From the NCBI RefSeq assembly GCF_005405065.1, contig NZ_BJDI01000001.1, positions 62,001-126,000 on the forward strand: DNA of 64,000 bases, written 5' to 3'. Origin of the DNA: Lactiplantibacillus nangangensis. Its GTDB lineage: Bacteria; Bacillota; Bacilli; Lactobacillales; Lactobacillaceae. Shown here piece by piece: positions 17,829 to 25,435 of this stretch. Under the pieces are notes generated by a model. The model was not told the origin of the DNA. It made no database searches and was given only the letters and a program-made list of their open reading frames with translations. Numbering within the stretch: position 1 is the stretch's first letter; every line of letters begins with the position of its first letter. The translations under genes were made by a program, and so were the position numbers.

Positions 17829-17853
17829 TATAATAATAAATTAAGCGCTTTCA
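17829..17853 (+). promoter_or_regulatory. pckA promoter -10 and cre-like site
   Basis: TATAAT at 17829-17834 is followed at once by ATTAAGCGCTTTCA (17840-17853), which matches the cre consensus at 12 of 14 positions. A cre at the transcription start would let CcpA block pckA in the presence of glucose, which is sensible for a gluconeogenic enzyme. The rest of the 17496-17908 gap is AT-rich with no frame. Confidence 0.6.
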
Positions 17854-17908
17854 TAGATAGGGATTTGTGTTAGAATTAAATCATTAAATGTTCGAGGAGG
17901 CTTTCAAC

Positions 17909-19570
17909 ATGAGTACTAACAATTCATACAAATTAGCCGATATCGGTCGCAGTAACCCAATTTTTTCACAAATTCGTTCCACGATTGAGACCGCCTTTTA
18001 TGGTAACAACATGACTCACATTCCTAATGTCGCTACAGCCTATGAATTAGCTGTCCAAGGTCCAGGCACGATTCAAACCGATTTACCGATTTATCGGCCA
18101 ACCGATTTAGGCTTACCCGCAGACGCTAAAATGTTAATCGACAACACTGGTAAAGTCGTTGGTCGGACCGCTCAAGCTCGCCGGATTCTCGGTGACGAAG
18201 GCGTTGACGAGGCCGATATGGCGGGTCGTTTGCGCCAAGCCGTTTACAACGGACAGCAAAAACACTTTATCAAAACCGACGTTCTAGTCGGCCTAGATGA
18301 AGACTTTATCGTTCGTGCGCACTTAGCGATCCCGGATGGTTATGCTAACAACTTACTCTCGTATATGCTGAACTTCCAACCAATTACCGAGCATTATCAA
18401 GCGATGTTCGATAACTCCGTAGCCTATCCCGAAGGCGACATTTACATCTATGCCGACCCAAGCTACCACGATCCAGACTATCCAGATGGGTTAGCATTGT
18501 TCGATCCTAAACATAATGCAGCGGCCATCTTGGGCATGCCATACTTTGGCGAACTCAAGAAGTCGACGCTGACCTTAGCTTGGTCCATCGCCCATCGGCA
18601 CGGTTATGTTTCATGTCACGGCGGTTTAAAGGCCTTCCATTTCAAGGACAAGCAAGATCAAGTCTTTGCGATGTTTGGGCTTTCTGGCTCTGGCAAATCA
18701 ACTTTGACCCACGCTAAGCACGGCTACAAATATGACATCACCGTGTTACATGACGATGCCTTTGTCATCAATCGTAAAAATGGGAGTTCAGTTGCCTTAG
18801 AACCTTCCTACTTTGATAAAACGAATGATTATCCGATGACTTCCGATGAAACCAAATATTTCATGACGATTCAAAATGTTGGCGTCACTTTAGATGATCA
18901 GGGACGTAAAGTGCTAGTCACTGAAGACTTACGAAATGGGAATGGCCGGACCATCAAATCACGCTACGCCTCCACTAACCGAGTCGACAAGGAAAATGCG
19001 CCAATCAACGCCATTTTCTGGATCATGAAAGATGACAGTCTCCCGCCAGTCATTAAAGTCGATGATCCAGTCCTAGCCGCAACTTTTGGGGCAACCTTAG
19101 CGACAAAGCGGAGTTCTGCCGAAAATATCGTTGGCGACGTGGACCGTAATGCGCTCGTCATCGAACCATTTGCTAATCCATTCCGCGTTTACCCATTGTC
19201 GGAAGACTATCATGATTTCAAAGCGTTATTCGAAGAACGTCATTTGGATTGCTACCTATTAAATACCGGCTTTTTCGGTGACAAGAAGATTCCTAAGGAA
19301 ATCACTTTAGGCGCGCTGGAAGCCATCGTCAATAACACGACCGAATGGGAATCCTTTGCTGGCTGCGACCACATGCAGAACTTAAAGTTGGCCGATTTCC
19401 CAGTCGATTATGACAATGCCGACTATCGGAACTTAGTCGCAACTCGTTTAGGAATTCGGGCGAACTTCGTTGATCAGTACCAGCATACGCATAATGATCG
19501 TTTGCCACACGAAATCACTGATATTCTGGTTAAATTGCAAAAACAATTAACAGACAAAGTAACTCGTTAG
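17909..19570 (+). CDS. pckA: Phosphoenolpyruvate carboxykinase (ATP)
   Basis: This 553-residue cytosolic enzyme interconverts oxaloacetate plus ATP with PEP, CO2 and ADP. The P-loop GLSGSGKST (near residues 256-264), the metal/ATP segment HDDAF, the PYFGELKKS oxaloacetate-binding region and the C-terminal GCDHM are visible. ATG at 17909 is chosen because GAGGAGG lies 8 nt upstream; the in-frame ATG at 17888 has no ribosome site. In lactic acid bacteria PckA links C4 acids such as malate and citrate with PEP and can also run toward oxaloacetate and ATP. The cre-like site at the promoter fits catabolite control. Confidence 0.97.
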   Translation: MSTNNSYKLADIGRSNPIFSQIRSTIETAFYGNNMTHIPNVATAYELAVQGPGTIQTDLPIYRPTDLGLPADAKMLIDNTGKVVGRTAQARRILGDEGVDEADMAGRLRQAVYNGQQKHFIKTDVLVGLDEDFIVRAHLAIPDGYANNLLSYMLNFQPITEHYQAMFDNSVAYPEGDIYIYADPSYHDPDYPDGLALFDPKHNAAAILGMPYFGELKKSTLTLAWSIAHRHGYVSCHGGLKAFHFKDKQDQVFAMFGLSGSGKSTLTHAKHGYKYDITVLHDDAFVINRKNGSSVALEPSYFDKTNDYPMTSDETKYFMTIQNVGVTLDDQGRKVLVTEDLRNGNGRTIKSRYASTNRVDKENAPINAIFWIMKDDSLPPVIKVDDPVLAATFGATLATKRSSAENIVGDVDRNALVIEPFANPFRVYPLSEDYHDFKALFEERHLDCYLLNTGFFGDKKIPKEITLGALEAIVNNTTEWESFAGCDHMQNLKLADFPVDYDNADYRNLVATRLGIRANFVDQYQHTHNDRLPHEITDILVKLQKQLTDKVTR

Positions 19571-19665
19571 CCATTCGCGCCCCGTTTTTCCCGATTTAAG
19601 GTTATAATAAAAGTATCAGTTACCGCACTGAACTTTTACGAATTCTAATAATCGGGGTGAGGAGC

Positions 19666-19863
19666 ATGGAACTACCATTAAGCCAACTGTCCGAGAAACT
19701 GATTGCTTTCGAACGTCAGCACCATCTCACAGACGGGGATTTAGCTTTCGGCAGTCAAATTTCTGTTGAACGGATTCATAACATTAAATCCGGCGAAGTG
19801 ACACCAACACAAGATGAGTTACAACTGTTGAAAAAGTATATGAACAGTAAAGCGAAGGCCTAG
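19666..19863 (+). CDS. Small HTH-like protein
   Basis: This 65-residue protein reads like one XRE-type helix-turn-helix: FERQHHLTDGDLAFGSQISVERIHNIKSGEVTPTQDELQLLKKYM. The IKSGEVTPTQDELQLL part matches the usual end of such domains. GGGGTGAGGAG precedes ATG at 19666, and a TATAAT at 19603-19608 gives it its own promoter. A terminator follows. A family restricted to lactobacilli is likely. DNA binding is inferred from pattern only. Confidence 0.65.
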   Translation: MELPLSQLSEKLIAFERQHHLTDGDLAFGSQISVERIHNIKSGEVTPTQDELQLLKKYMNSKAKA

Positions 19864-19874
19864 TGTCTTCTTTG

Positions 19875-19904
19875 AAGGCAGCCATTAATTTGGCTGTCTT
19901 TTTT
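19875..19904 (+). terminator. Terminator of the small HTH gene
   Basis: GGCAGCC pairs with GGCTGTC, followed by TTTTTT. Confidence 0.85.
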
Positions 19905-19918
19905 CGTTTCGTTGCATT

Positions 19919-19950
19919 AAAAAAAGCCGTTCATCAATAAGATGAACGAC
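19919..19950 (-). terminator. Terminator of lytA
   Basis: On the minus strand CGTTCATC pairs with GATGAACG, followed by GC and a T run. Confidence 0.9.
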
Positions 19951-19982
19951 TCGTGACCAACGTCAATGACGTTAGCTTTTGA

Positions 19983-21002
19983 TTACATGTGGATTGCAAA
20001 GCTTGGTGTGAAGTATGCAGTACTCTTAACAGAAGCAGGATCACCGTAATCATGGGCACCAATATATTGGCCGCCGCCTAAGTAGATTGCAACGTGATAT
20101 GGTGCACCGTTAGAGCCCCAGAATACTAAGTCGCCAGCTTGTGCTTGGCTGAATGAAACATGGGCGCCAAGTGTTGCTTGTGCGTAAGTAGTCCGACCGA
20201 TTTGACGACCAGCTTTAGCAAAGGCAGCTTGGGTAAATGCTGAACAATCTAATTGTTCATATGGTGTGCCAACTAAAGTGTAAGCTGCAGCAATTGCTGA
20301 GCTGTAACTTGCGTTAGTCGTAGTGGCAGTTGATGAACTAGTTGTTGAAGCAGCACGACTCGTTGTCCGAACTGAAGTCTGGCTAGCAGCACTCGTTGAG
20401 CTTTGTGAAGCTGCGCTAGTGTTAGTGTTGTTGCTACTTTGTGAAGCAACAGAACTTTGACTAGTTGAACTTTGTGAAGCGACTGAGCTTTGGCTAGCTG
20501 AGCTAACAACACTTGAGCTTTGTGAAGTAGCGGCTGCACTTGAGGCAACACTGCTGCTTGCACTAGCAGTTGAAGTGCTTGATTGAACAGCGGCGCTCGT
20601 TGAAGCTACGCTGCTGCTTGAAGCTGCTTGGCTCGTGCTACTTGCACTAGTAACAGATGAGCTAGTAGCTGCGGCGCTGGTTGCTTGGCTACTAGTTGAA
20701 GTAGCAGCACTCGTTGACTTAACACTGCTTGCACTAGCAGTAGTAGTAGTCTTTGAGTTGTCAGAAGTCTTAACACCAGGGATGTTAATCTTTTGGCCAG
20801 CGATGATTAAATCAGCACTACCTAATTTATTTTGTTTAACGATTTCGTTAATTGAAACGTGATATTTTTGTGAATATGCCCAAACCGTATCCCCAGCTTG
20901 GATAGTCATTGAATCAGCGTTTGCAACTGCTTGGCTGGTAACCATTAAACCGGCTAAAGCAGCGGTTCCTAACATAACTTGTTTAATATTTACTTTTTTC
21001 AT
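19983..21002 (-). CDS. lytA: LysM and NlpC/P60 peptidoglycan hydrolase, LytA-type
   Basis: This 339-residue secreted gamma-D-Glu-diamino-acid endopeptidase has a signal peptide (residues 1-30), one LysM domain (about 31-76), a Ser/Ala/Thr-rich linker (about 80-230), and a C-terminal NlpC/P60 domain with Cys253 in QLDCSAF and His303 in APYHVAIYLGG. Ser/Ala-rich linkers of L. plantarum wall hydrolases are often O-glycosylated. L. plantarum LytA, located near pck, has this architecture and matters for cell shape. The start MKKVNIK is chosen because it opens a proper signal peptide. A WalR-like box upstream (21117-21133) suggests WalRK control. Confidence 0.92.
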   Translation of the reverse strand: MKKVNIKQVMLGTAALAGLMVTSQAVANADSMTIQAGDTVWAYSQKYHVSINEIVKQNKLGSADLIIAGQKINIPGVKTSDNSKTTTTASASSVKSTSAATSTSSQATSAAATSSSVTSASSTSQAASSSSVASTSAAVQSSTSTASASSSVASSAAATSQSSSVVSSASQSSVASQSSTSQSSVASQSSNNTNTSAASQSSTSAASQTSVRTTSRAASTTSSSTATTTNASYSSAIAAAYTLVGTPYEQLDCSAFTQAAFAKAGRQIGRTTYAQATLGAHVSFSQAQAGDLVFWGSNGAPYHVAIYLGGGQYIGAHDYGDPASVKSTAYFTPSFAIHM

Positions 21003-21116
21003 TTTAATGATGATCACTCCAAGAAGAATGTCACGCATATGTACTTCAAGCCACTACCTATAATACTCAATTAGTGTTACATACAAGTACCAACAAAATA
21101 ACAATATGTTACGAAA

Positions 21117-21133
21117 GTTACAGAACCTTAACA
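21117..21133 (-). promoter_or_regulatory. WalR (YycF)-like box upstream of lytA
   Basis: On the minus strand TGTTAA-GGTTC-TGTAAC fits the WalR consensus TGTWAH-N5-TGTWAH at every position. It lies about 115 bp upstream of the lytA start. Several related TGTTAC/TGTAAC words lie around it. The rest of the 21003-21306 gap is AT-rich without a frame. Confidence 0.65.
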
Positions 21134-21272
21134 ATATACCACAAACGTAACATCTTATTTTCAGAATGCCTCAACCACGCCGTTTCAAAGTGGACAACGA
21201 TTAACCGCTTTAGCTATTTATTTCGAAACTTTTTTAAAAAAGTTTTAAAAAACTCATATAAAATAAAAGAAA

Positions 21273-21293
21273 GCGCATGATTTAATCACGCAC
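21273..21293 (-). terminator. Terminator of the 110-aa gene
   Basis: On the minus strand GTGCGTGATT pairs with AATCATGCGC, followed by TTTCTTTTATTTT. Confidence 0.7.
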
Positions 21294-21306
21294 CTTCCCT
21301 AATTTG

Positions 21307-21639
21307 TCACATTTCACGATGACGATGATGGGTTCGGGGTAAGCCCAATAACCATCGAATATCGTTGCCGGTAAAGTTTAATTTCAAAAATTCAGTCTGA
21401 CTGGCTTGTTCATACATGGTCGCAAGCACTTCGTTATCAAGTTCAACGACGCGCTGCGCGATCACTTCATCAAATAAATAGAGTAGGGTCGCATCCGCAA
21501 TCTTACTTACCGTAAAGATCTCGTTTGCATTTTCAAATAAGGCTTCCTTAGAACGCTGTAACTGGACTTCTTTAAAGTTGTCATAAGCACGGTTGAGAAC
21601 TTGTTCCGCCTCGGTCATCAATACAGTTGTTTCGGCCAT
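21307..21639 (-). CDS. Hypothetical protein, helical, 110 aa
   Basis: I do not recognise this family. The protein is mostly helical and rich in Glu and Leu up to residue 95, then ends in a basic tail RTHHRHREM. There is no signal peptide or membrane segment. ATG at 21639 is followed by a good coding pattern and preceded by AAGGGGGTG. It is divergent from the next hypothetical gene. Confidence 0.65.
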   Translation of the reverse strand: MAETTVLMTEAEQVLNRAYDNFKEVQLQRSKEALFENANEIFTVSKIADATLLYLFDEVIAQRVVELDNEVLATMYEQASQTEFLKLNFTGNDIRWLLGLPRTHHRHREM

Positions 21640-21754
21640 AATGGCACCCCCTTGAATACCCTCATTTTAACGGGTAACACTTCAGATAGCCACACCTTAC
21701 CGCCGATTTGTTCGAAAATTTGTTATACTGATGAAAGTTACGGAGGAAATTAAT

Positions 21755-22126
21755 TTGACAACTATCAATGATCGCTTTTACCAACCAAATGATATCAAAG
21801 ATGCGCTTCAAACTATTCAGAAATTATTCAATTCATACACTGATGCACCATTAACGCCAGAGTTATTGGCCTACCATCAAAAACTCGTCCACCAGTTAGA
21901 GACCAACCTCCTCCCACTCGCGCAACAAAACCATGATCAGTTGCGCCGCGACCAGATCAACAGCATGATTACTGTGATGCAGGATTGGTTGAAATTACGA
22001 CTGAGTGGGCAAGTCTTTAACGGTAAGATGCAACATTTCAAGTTTGTCAGCAAAGCTCAACCCCAGTTTAAACGTCGGGTGCATAAAATTCGTGGTGGCC
22101 AGAATCATCGCGCGAGTCGGCACTAG
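21755..22126 (+). CDS. Hypothetical protein with basic C-terminus, 123 aa
   Basis: I do not recognise this family. The protein is helical with a strongly basic tail (KRRVHKIRGGQNHRASRH), which could bind nucleic acid. The start is TTG at 21755, chosen because CGGAGG lies 8 nt upstream; the in-frame ATG at 21731 sits directly next to the TATACT -10 element and would be almost leaderless. The tRNA-Ala gene follows 48 bp downstream under its own promoter. Confidence 0.65.
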   Translation: MTTINDRFYQPNDIKDALQTIQKLFNSYTDAPLTPELLAYHQKLVHQLETNLLPLAQQNHDQLRRDQINSMITVMQDWLKLRLSGQVFNGKMQHFKFVSKAQPQFKRRVHKIRGGQNHRASRH

Positions 22127-22133
22127 TCGGGAC

Positions 22134-22161
22134 TTGCAAGCGCTCAATTTTGCGGTATACT
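22134..22161 (+). promoter_or_regulatory. Promoter of tRNA-Ala
   Basis: TTGCAA (22134-22139) and TATACT (22156-22161) are spaced by 16 bp, placing the start a few bases before the tRNA. Confidence 0.8.
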
Positions 22162-22174
22162 AATTACTGTACTT

Positions 22175-22247
22175 GGGCCCTTAGCTCAGTTGGGAGAGCG
22201 CCTGCTTCGCATGTAGGAGGTCGTCGGTTCAAATCCGGTAGGGTCCA
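22175..22247 (+). tRNA. tRNA-Ala, anticodon CGC
   Basis: The cloverleaf is complete. The acceptor arms GGGCCCT and AGGGTCC contain the G3-U70 pair that marks alanine tRNAs. The anticodon stem CCTGC/GTAGG encloses TTCGCAT, so the anticodon is CGC (reads GCG). The T arm has GTCGGTTCAAATCCGGT. The discriminator is A and CCA is not encoded. A terminator follows at 22264-22290. Confidence 0.95.
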
Positions 22248-22263
22248 TTGATTATCCAAGTCG

Positions 22264-22290
22264 TAAAGCTGACAATTGTCGGCTTTTTTT
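22264..22290 (+). terminator. Terminator of tRNA-Ala
   Basis: AAGCTGAC pairs with GTCGGCTT, followed by TTTTT. Confidence 0.9.
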
Positions 22291-22303
22291 ATTTTGCGAT
22301 AAG

Positions 22304-22332
22304 TTGTCCCGTCCCTCATTAAGCTCTATAAT
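22304..22332 (+). promoter_or_regulatory. Promoter of the 119-aa gene
   Basis: TTGTCC (22304-22309) and TATAAT (22327-22332) are separated by 17 bp. Confidence 0.8.
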
Positions 22333-22363
22333 TTAATTACTTAAAGGGATTAGGCGGGGGATT

Positions 22364-22723
22364 ATGACGATAGATAAAGAAACTAATGATGAACTAGTCA
22401 CAACATTAACTGATCAACTGAGCGCGGCCTATGCCGCAGCGCAAGCAGATCACGATTTAGACATGCAAAAATTATTATTAACCAACGCGACCGACTTGAA
22501 TAATAACAAGCCTTATTTGGATGTTATTACGAACCTCACCCACGACATTTCGAAATATTATATTCATCATCACCAAGTTCCAGAACCAGTGATGGCCATT
22601 TATCGCGAATTACAGGCGGACGTTAAAGCCGGTAAAATTGACGCCGACGAAATGCGCAAACGTAATATTGCAGCCGGCATCATCATGTCACCAATAATGT
22701 TTGGTGGCATTGGCGGTTGCTAA
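22364..22723 (+). CDS. Hypothetical helical protein with hydrophobic GGC end, possibly immunity-like
   Basis: This 119-residue protein has a strong promoter, a G-rich ribosome site and its own terminator. Residues 1-98 predict a helical bundle (LTDQLSAAYAAAQADHDLDMQKLLL...; VPEPVMAIYRELQADVKAGKI). The size and layout recall enterocin A-type immunity proteins, but no signature residue proves this. The end, AAGIIMSPIMFGGIGGC, is unusual: a short hydrophobic, glycine-rich tail closing with cysteine, which might touch the membrane. No bacteriocin gene is seen nearby. Confidence 0.6.
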   Translation: MTIDKETNDELVTTLTDQLSAAYAAAQADHDLDMQKLLLTNATDLNNNKPYLDVITNLTHDISKYYIHHHQVPEPVMAIYRELQADVKAGKIDADEMRKRNIAAGIIMSPIMFGGIGGC

Positions 22724-22754
22724 CCAAGCTATTTAATGAACTCACTTCAAATAT

Positions 22755-22791
22755 GGTCACGATGATTAATTTCACCGTGGCCGCTTTTTTT
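22755..22791 (+). terminator. Terminator of the 119-aa gene
   Basis: GGTCACG pairs with CGTGGCC, then GC and TTTTTTT. Confidence 0.85.
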
Positions 22792-22885
22792 GACCCCTCG
22801 CAAATTCGCAAGCAATGTCACTGACCCTTTTAAAGAAACATCTGCTATAGTAGAACTATCAAGACTTAGCAAGGAGACTAGCATT

Positions 22886-23608
22886 ATGGCAAATCGCTAT
22901 TTACATAACGTTCAGGGGCTGTTTGATACCATTGCGCCCAACTATGATCGGATGAACAATATTATCAGTTTGGGAACCCATCGACACTGGCGCAAACAAA
23001 CAATGGCCCAAATTAAGCTCGCCCCAAACGCGCACGCACTCGATTTATGCTGTGGAACTGGCGATTGGACGATTGCGATTGCCCAAGAACTCGACCAGAC
23101 TGGCGAAGTGATTGGCTTTGACTTTTCCGCACCAATGTTAAAAATTGCCCAACAGAAAGTTACCCAAGCCAAACTCGATGATCGGGTCTGGTTACGTCGC
23201 GGTAACGCGATGCACCTGCCTTTCAAGGACAATAGTTTTGACTTAGTCACCATTGGCTTCGGTCTCCGCAACTTACCGGATAAGCCACAAGCTTTAGCTG
23301 AAATTTACCGCGTGCTCAAACCCGGCGCACAACTCGTTTGCCTAGAAACCTCACAACCTGATCAACCAGTGATCAAACCAGTTTGGCAATGGTATTTCAC
23401 CAAAGTTGTGCCATTTTTCGGGCGTATTTTCGCACATCAATATCAAGAATATTCCTATTTACAAGAAACGACCCGACACTTTGTCAGTTATCGGCAATTG
23501 GTTGGTCTCTTCGAAGCAGCTGGCTTTGAAGCAGTCCATTACACGCGCTTCAACTTTGGCGCTGCCGCCGCACATTTTGGGACTAAGCCAGGCAATCAAC
23601 ATGACTGA
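22886..23608 (+). CDS. menG: Demethylmenaquinone methyltransferase (UbiE/MenG)
   Basis: This 240-residue SAM-dependent enzyme would convert demethylmenaquinone to menaquinone. The opening FDTIAPNYDRMNNIISLGTHRHWRK, the SAM site LDLCCGTGDWT, and the second motif FGLRNLPDKPQALAEIYRVLKPG are family-specific. ATG at 22886 follows AAGGAG. Many lactobacilli lack full menaquinone synthesis and rely on supplied precursors, so this enzyme may act on imported or partial precursors. The next gene overlaps its end by 8 nt, so the two are co-translated. Confidence 0.93.
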   Translation: MANRYLHNVQGLFDTIAPNYDRMNNIISLGTHRHWRKQTMAQIKLAPNAHALDLCCGTGDWTIAIAQELDQTGEVIGFDFSAPMLKIAQQKVTQAKLDDRVWLRRGNAMHLPFKDNSFDLVTIGFGLRNLPDKPQALAEIYRVLKPGAQLVCLETSQPDQPVIKPVWQWYFTKVVPFFGRIFAHQYQEYSYLQETTRHFVSYRQLVGLFEAAGFEAVHYTRFNFGAAAAHFGTKPGNQHD

Positions 23609-24299
23609 GCTGACAGACTTAAATCGATGTCTCGCTTGGCTCACCCGACCAGCCGTCCCACTGGCAAACCTTGATGGGCTAGTTTTATGTGGGAACAGTC
23701 TACCTGTGACTGCCAAATTTGCGGCCAATATTGCGATTGAACAACAACTGCCAACCATGATCATTGCCGGCGGGATTGGTCATGCCACTAAATACTTGCG
23801 CCAAAATATGGGGGTCAAAAATGCCCTGAGTGAGGCTGAACTGATGACTGGCATCATTCGGCGTGCAGGCTACCAAGGTGAAATTTTACAGGATCGAACG
23901 TCAACCAACACCGGCTCAAATGCTAGTCACGCCTTGGCGTTGGCACCTGAAAGCTGGCGTCGCGTGATGCTGGTTCAAGACCCACTCCTCGCATACCGTA
24001 GTCAACTGACTTTTGAACAAGTTTGGGGACCAGACTACCAATTGACCCACTTTTCTCCGCGAGCCCTTCAACTAACTAAGCTTGATCCAGTCAGTTTCGT
24101 GGACCAACCCGCCTACCAAAGTGCTTGGCCGACCGCGTACTTCACTGAATTATTGCTAGGTGAACTCCAACGATTGTGGGATACCCCCCAAGGTTATGGG
24201 CCGCTGGGTGCCAACTATCTGCGCCATGTTGACATCCCTGACAACGTCCTAGCCGCGTACCAACGACTCTTAGCCCAAGCTTTAAAACGTGAACGCTAA
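23601..24299 (+). CDS. DUF218 protein, YdcF-like
   Basis: This 232-residue cytosolic protein of the DUF218 family (ElyC/SanA/YdcF group) has the strand-loop ANLDGLVLCGNSLPVTAKF, the glycine motif MIIAGGIGHATKYLRQ and the DRTSTNTGSNASHAL segment typical of the fold. The absence of membrane helices fits YdcF, not ElyC or SanA. ATG at 23601 overlaps the menG stop. YdcF binds SAM in vitro, and pairing with a SAM enzyme is suggestive, but its reaction is unknown. Confidence 0.8.
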   Translation: MTELTDLNRCLAWLTRPAVPLANLDGLVLCGNSLPVTAKFAANIAIEQQLPTMIIAGGIGHATKYLRQNMGVKNALSEAELMTGIIRRAGYQGEILQDRTSTNTGSNASHALALAPESWRRVMLVQDPLLAYRSQLTFEQVWGPDYQLTHFSPRALQLTKLDPVSFVDQPAYQSAWPTAYFTELLLGELQRLWDTPQGYGPLGANYLRHVDIPDNVLAAYQRLLAQALKRER

Positions 24300-24302
24300 C
24301 TA

Positions 24303-24347
24303 AAATAAGCTCCCACTAACTAAATCAAGGTTAATGGGAGCTTATTT
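24303..24347. terminator. Bidirectional terminator
   Basis: AAATAAGCTCCCA pairs with TGGGAGCTTATTT between the convergent YdcF-like and SGNH genes. Confidence 0.88.
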
Positions 24348-24350
24348 CAA

Positions 24351-25322
24351 TTAATCAGTAAATATTTCTGGATACAAGTTACGTAAAACGGCCGCTAAAG
24401 CATGTCCTACCGCTTGCGACCCGGCCAAATCTAAGTGAACGCCATCCGTCGTGCTGGGTTCCCAGTCAGCCGTTTCAATCAGCTGAACTGCCATAAATTC
24501 CGGCACCACGGTCCGAATCACACGATCAAACCGCTGATTAAATGGCACTAATACTGCAATTCGACTATTCGGATACAAGATTTGAACTTGATTAATGAAC
24601 TGTTTTAACAAAGCTGTGAAGCTTTCAGCCGATTCCAAGCCGTCATTCGTCCCAACATTGATCACCACAATATCCGTGGGCGTTGGCTGCCATGGCGTCT
24701 GACTGTCAATGGCAGTTAACACGTTTGGCAAAGGTGGCACGCCACCCTTCCCCGGTTTGTTAACGCCAACTGCACTATAGGCAATCCGAACGTTGCGCGC
24801 ATTCAATTGGTCACTCGCAATCGCGGCATAGTTGGCTTCACCGCGATAATCTTCTGCGGGCGTCTTACCAGCGACCCAGCAACCAGCCGTGATTGAATCG
24901 CCAATAAAGGTCAGACTATGTTGACCTAGTTTAACCGCATGCAAGGCGCCATCCGTTTGTAGCGCTTCAACGGCAAAGCCGCTCGTCCCATCCCAAACAG
25001 GATCCTGATCCGTATTGCCACTCATGACCACACGAATCACATGTGCTTGCCCATCCAAAGTTAACCGGAATGGCATTGTTTTGACTGCGACCCGTTGATA
25101 GGGCAAGCCATCGATTTGAATCGCGACCCACGCACTGGCCGTCGCTGCCAAGTCTAATAAGCTGATCGTCACATAGCTCGCCTGTTTAACTTGGAACCAA
25201 AACTCAGCGCCTAAATTCGTACTAAACATTACTGGGGTATTTTTAATCGTCTTAATTGCCCACCGACCTTGAAAATAAGCCGGCATGACGGGATTATTCG
25301 CCGTCGTTAATTGGTATTTCAT
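24351..25322 (-). CDS. SGNH/GDSL hydrolase, carbohydrate-esterase 2-like layout
   Basis: This 323-residue esterase has an N-terminal beta-rich domain (about 1-125) and a C-terminal SGNH domain. The catalytic set is seen: Ser143 in FIGDSITAG, the block III motif VGTNDG, and Asp293/His296 in TTDGVHLD. The jelly-roll plus SGNH layout recalls CE2 acetylxylan-type deacetylases. No signal peptide is present, so the substrate is probably an imported acetylated sugar. GGAGTGAAGGAC precedes ATG at 25322. It is divergent from the metal ATPase. Confidence 0.82.
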   Translation of the reverse strand: MKYQLTTANNPVMPAYFQGRWAIKTIKNTPVMFSTNLGAEFWFQVKQASYVTISLLDLAATASAWVAIQIDGLPYQRVAVKTMPFRLTLDGQAHVIRVVMSGNTDQDPVWDGTSGFAVEALQTDGALHAVKLGQHSLTFIGDSITAGCWVAGKTPAEDYRGEANYAAIASDQLNARNVRIAYSAVGVNKPGKGGVPPLPNVLTAIDSQTPWQPTPTDIVVINVGTNDGLESAESFTALLKQFINQVQILYPNSRIAVLVPFNQRFDRVIRTVVPEFMAVQLIETADWEPSTTDGVHLDLAGSQAVGHALAAVLRNLYPEIFTD

Positions 25323-25361
25323 GTCCTTCACTCCATCAATTCTCAATCTTATTTGTCAAAC

Positions 25362-25403
25362 TTGATACACGTCAATTTCTAATCAAGGACTAGCTTATAT
25401 ACT
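25362..25403 (+). promoter_or_regulatory. FNR/FLP-like box and promoter of the P1B ATPase
   Basis: TTGA-TACACG-TCAA (25362-25375) is centred 32 bp upstream of the centre of TATACT (25398-25403), the class II (-41.5) activator position. There is no good -35 element. The same geometry occurs upstream of both HMA genes. Confidence 0.75.
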
Positions 25404-25435
25404 AGATTCATCAAATCAAATAAGGAGTCCTCAAA

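Noticed and set aside
20273-20862. Leu/Val/Ala-rich frames across the lytA linker
   Set aside because: They arise from the repeated Ser/Ala codons read in other frames.
22175-22247. tRNA-Arg or tRNA-Val as alternative identity
   Set aside because: The anticodon is CGC and the acceptor has G3-U70, both pointing to alanine.
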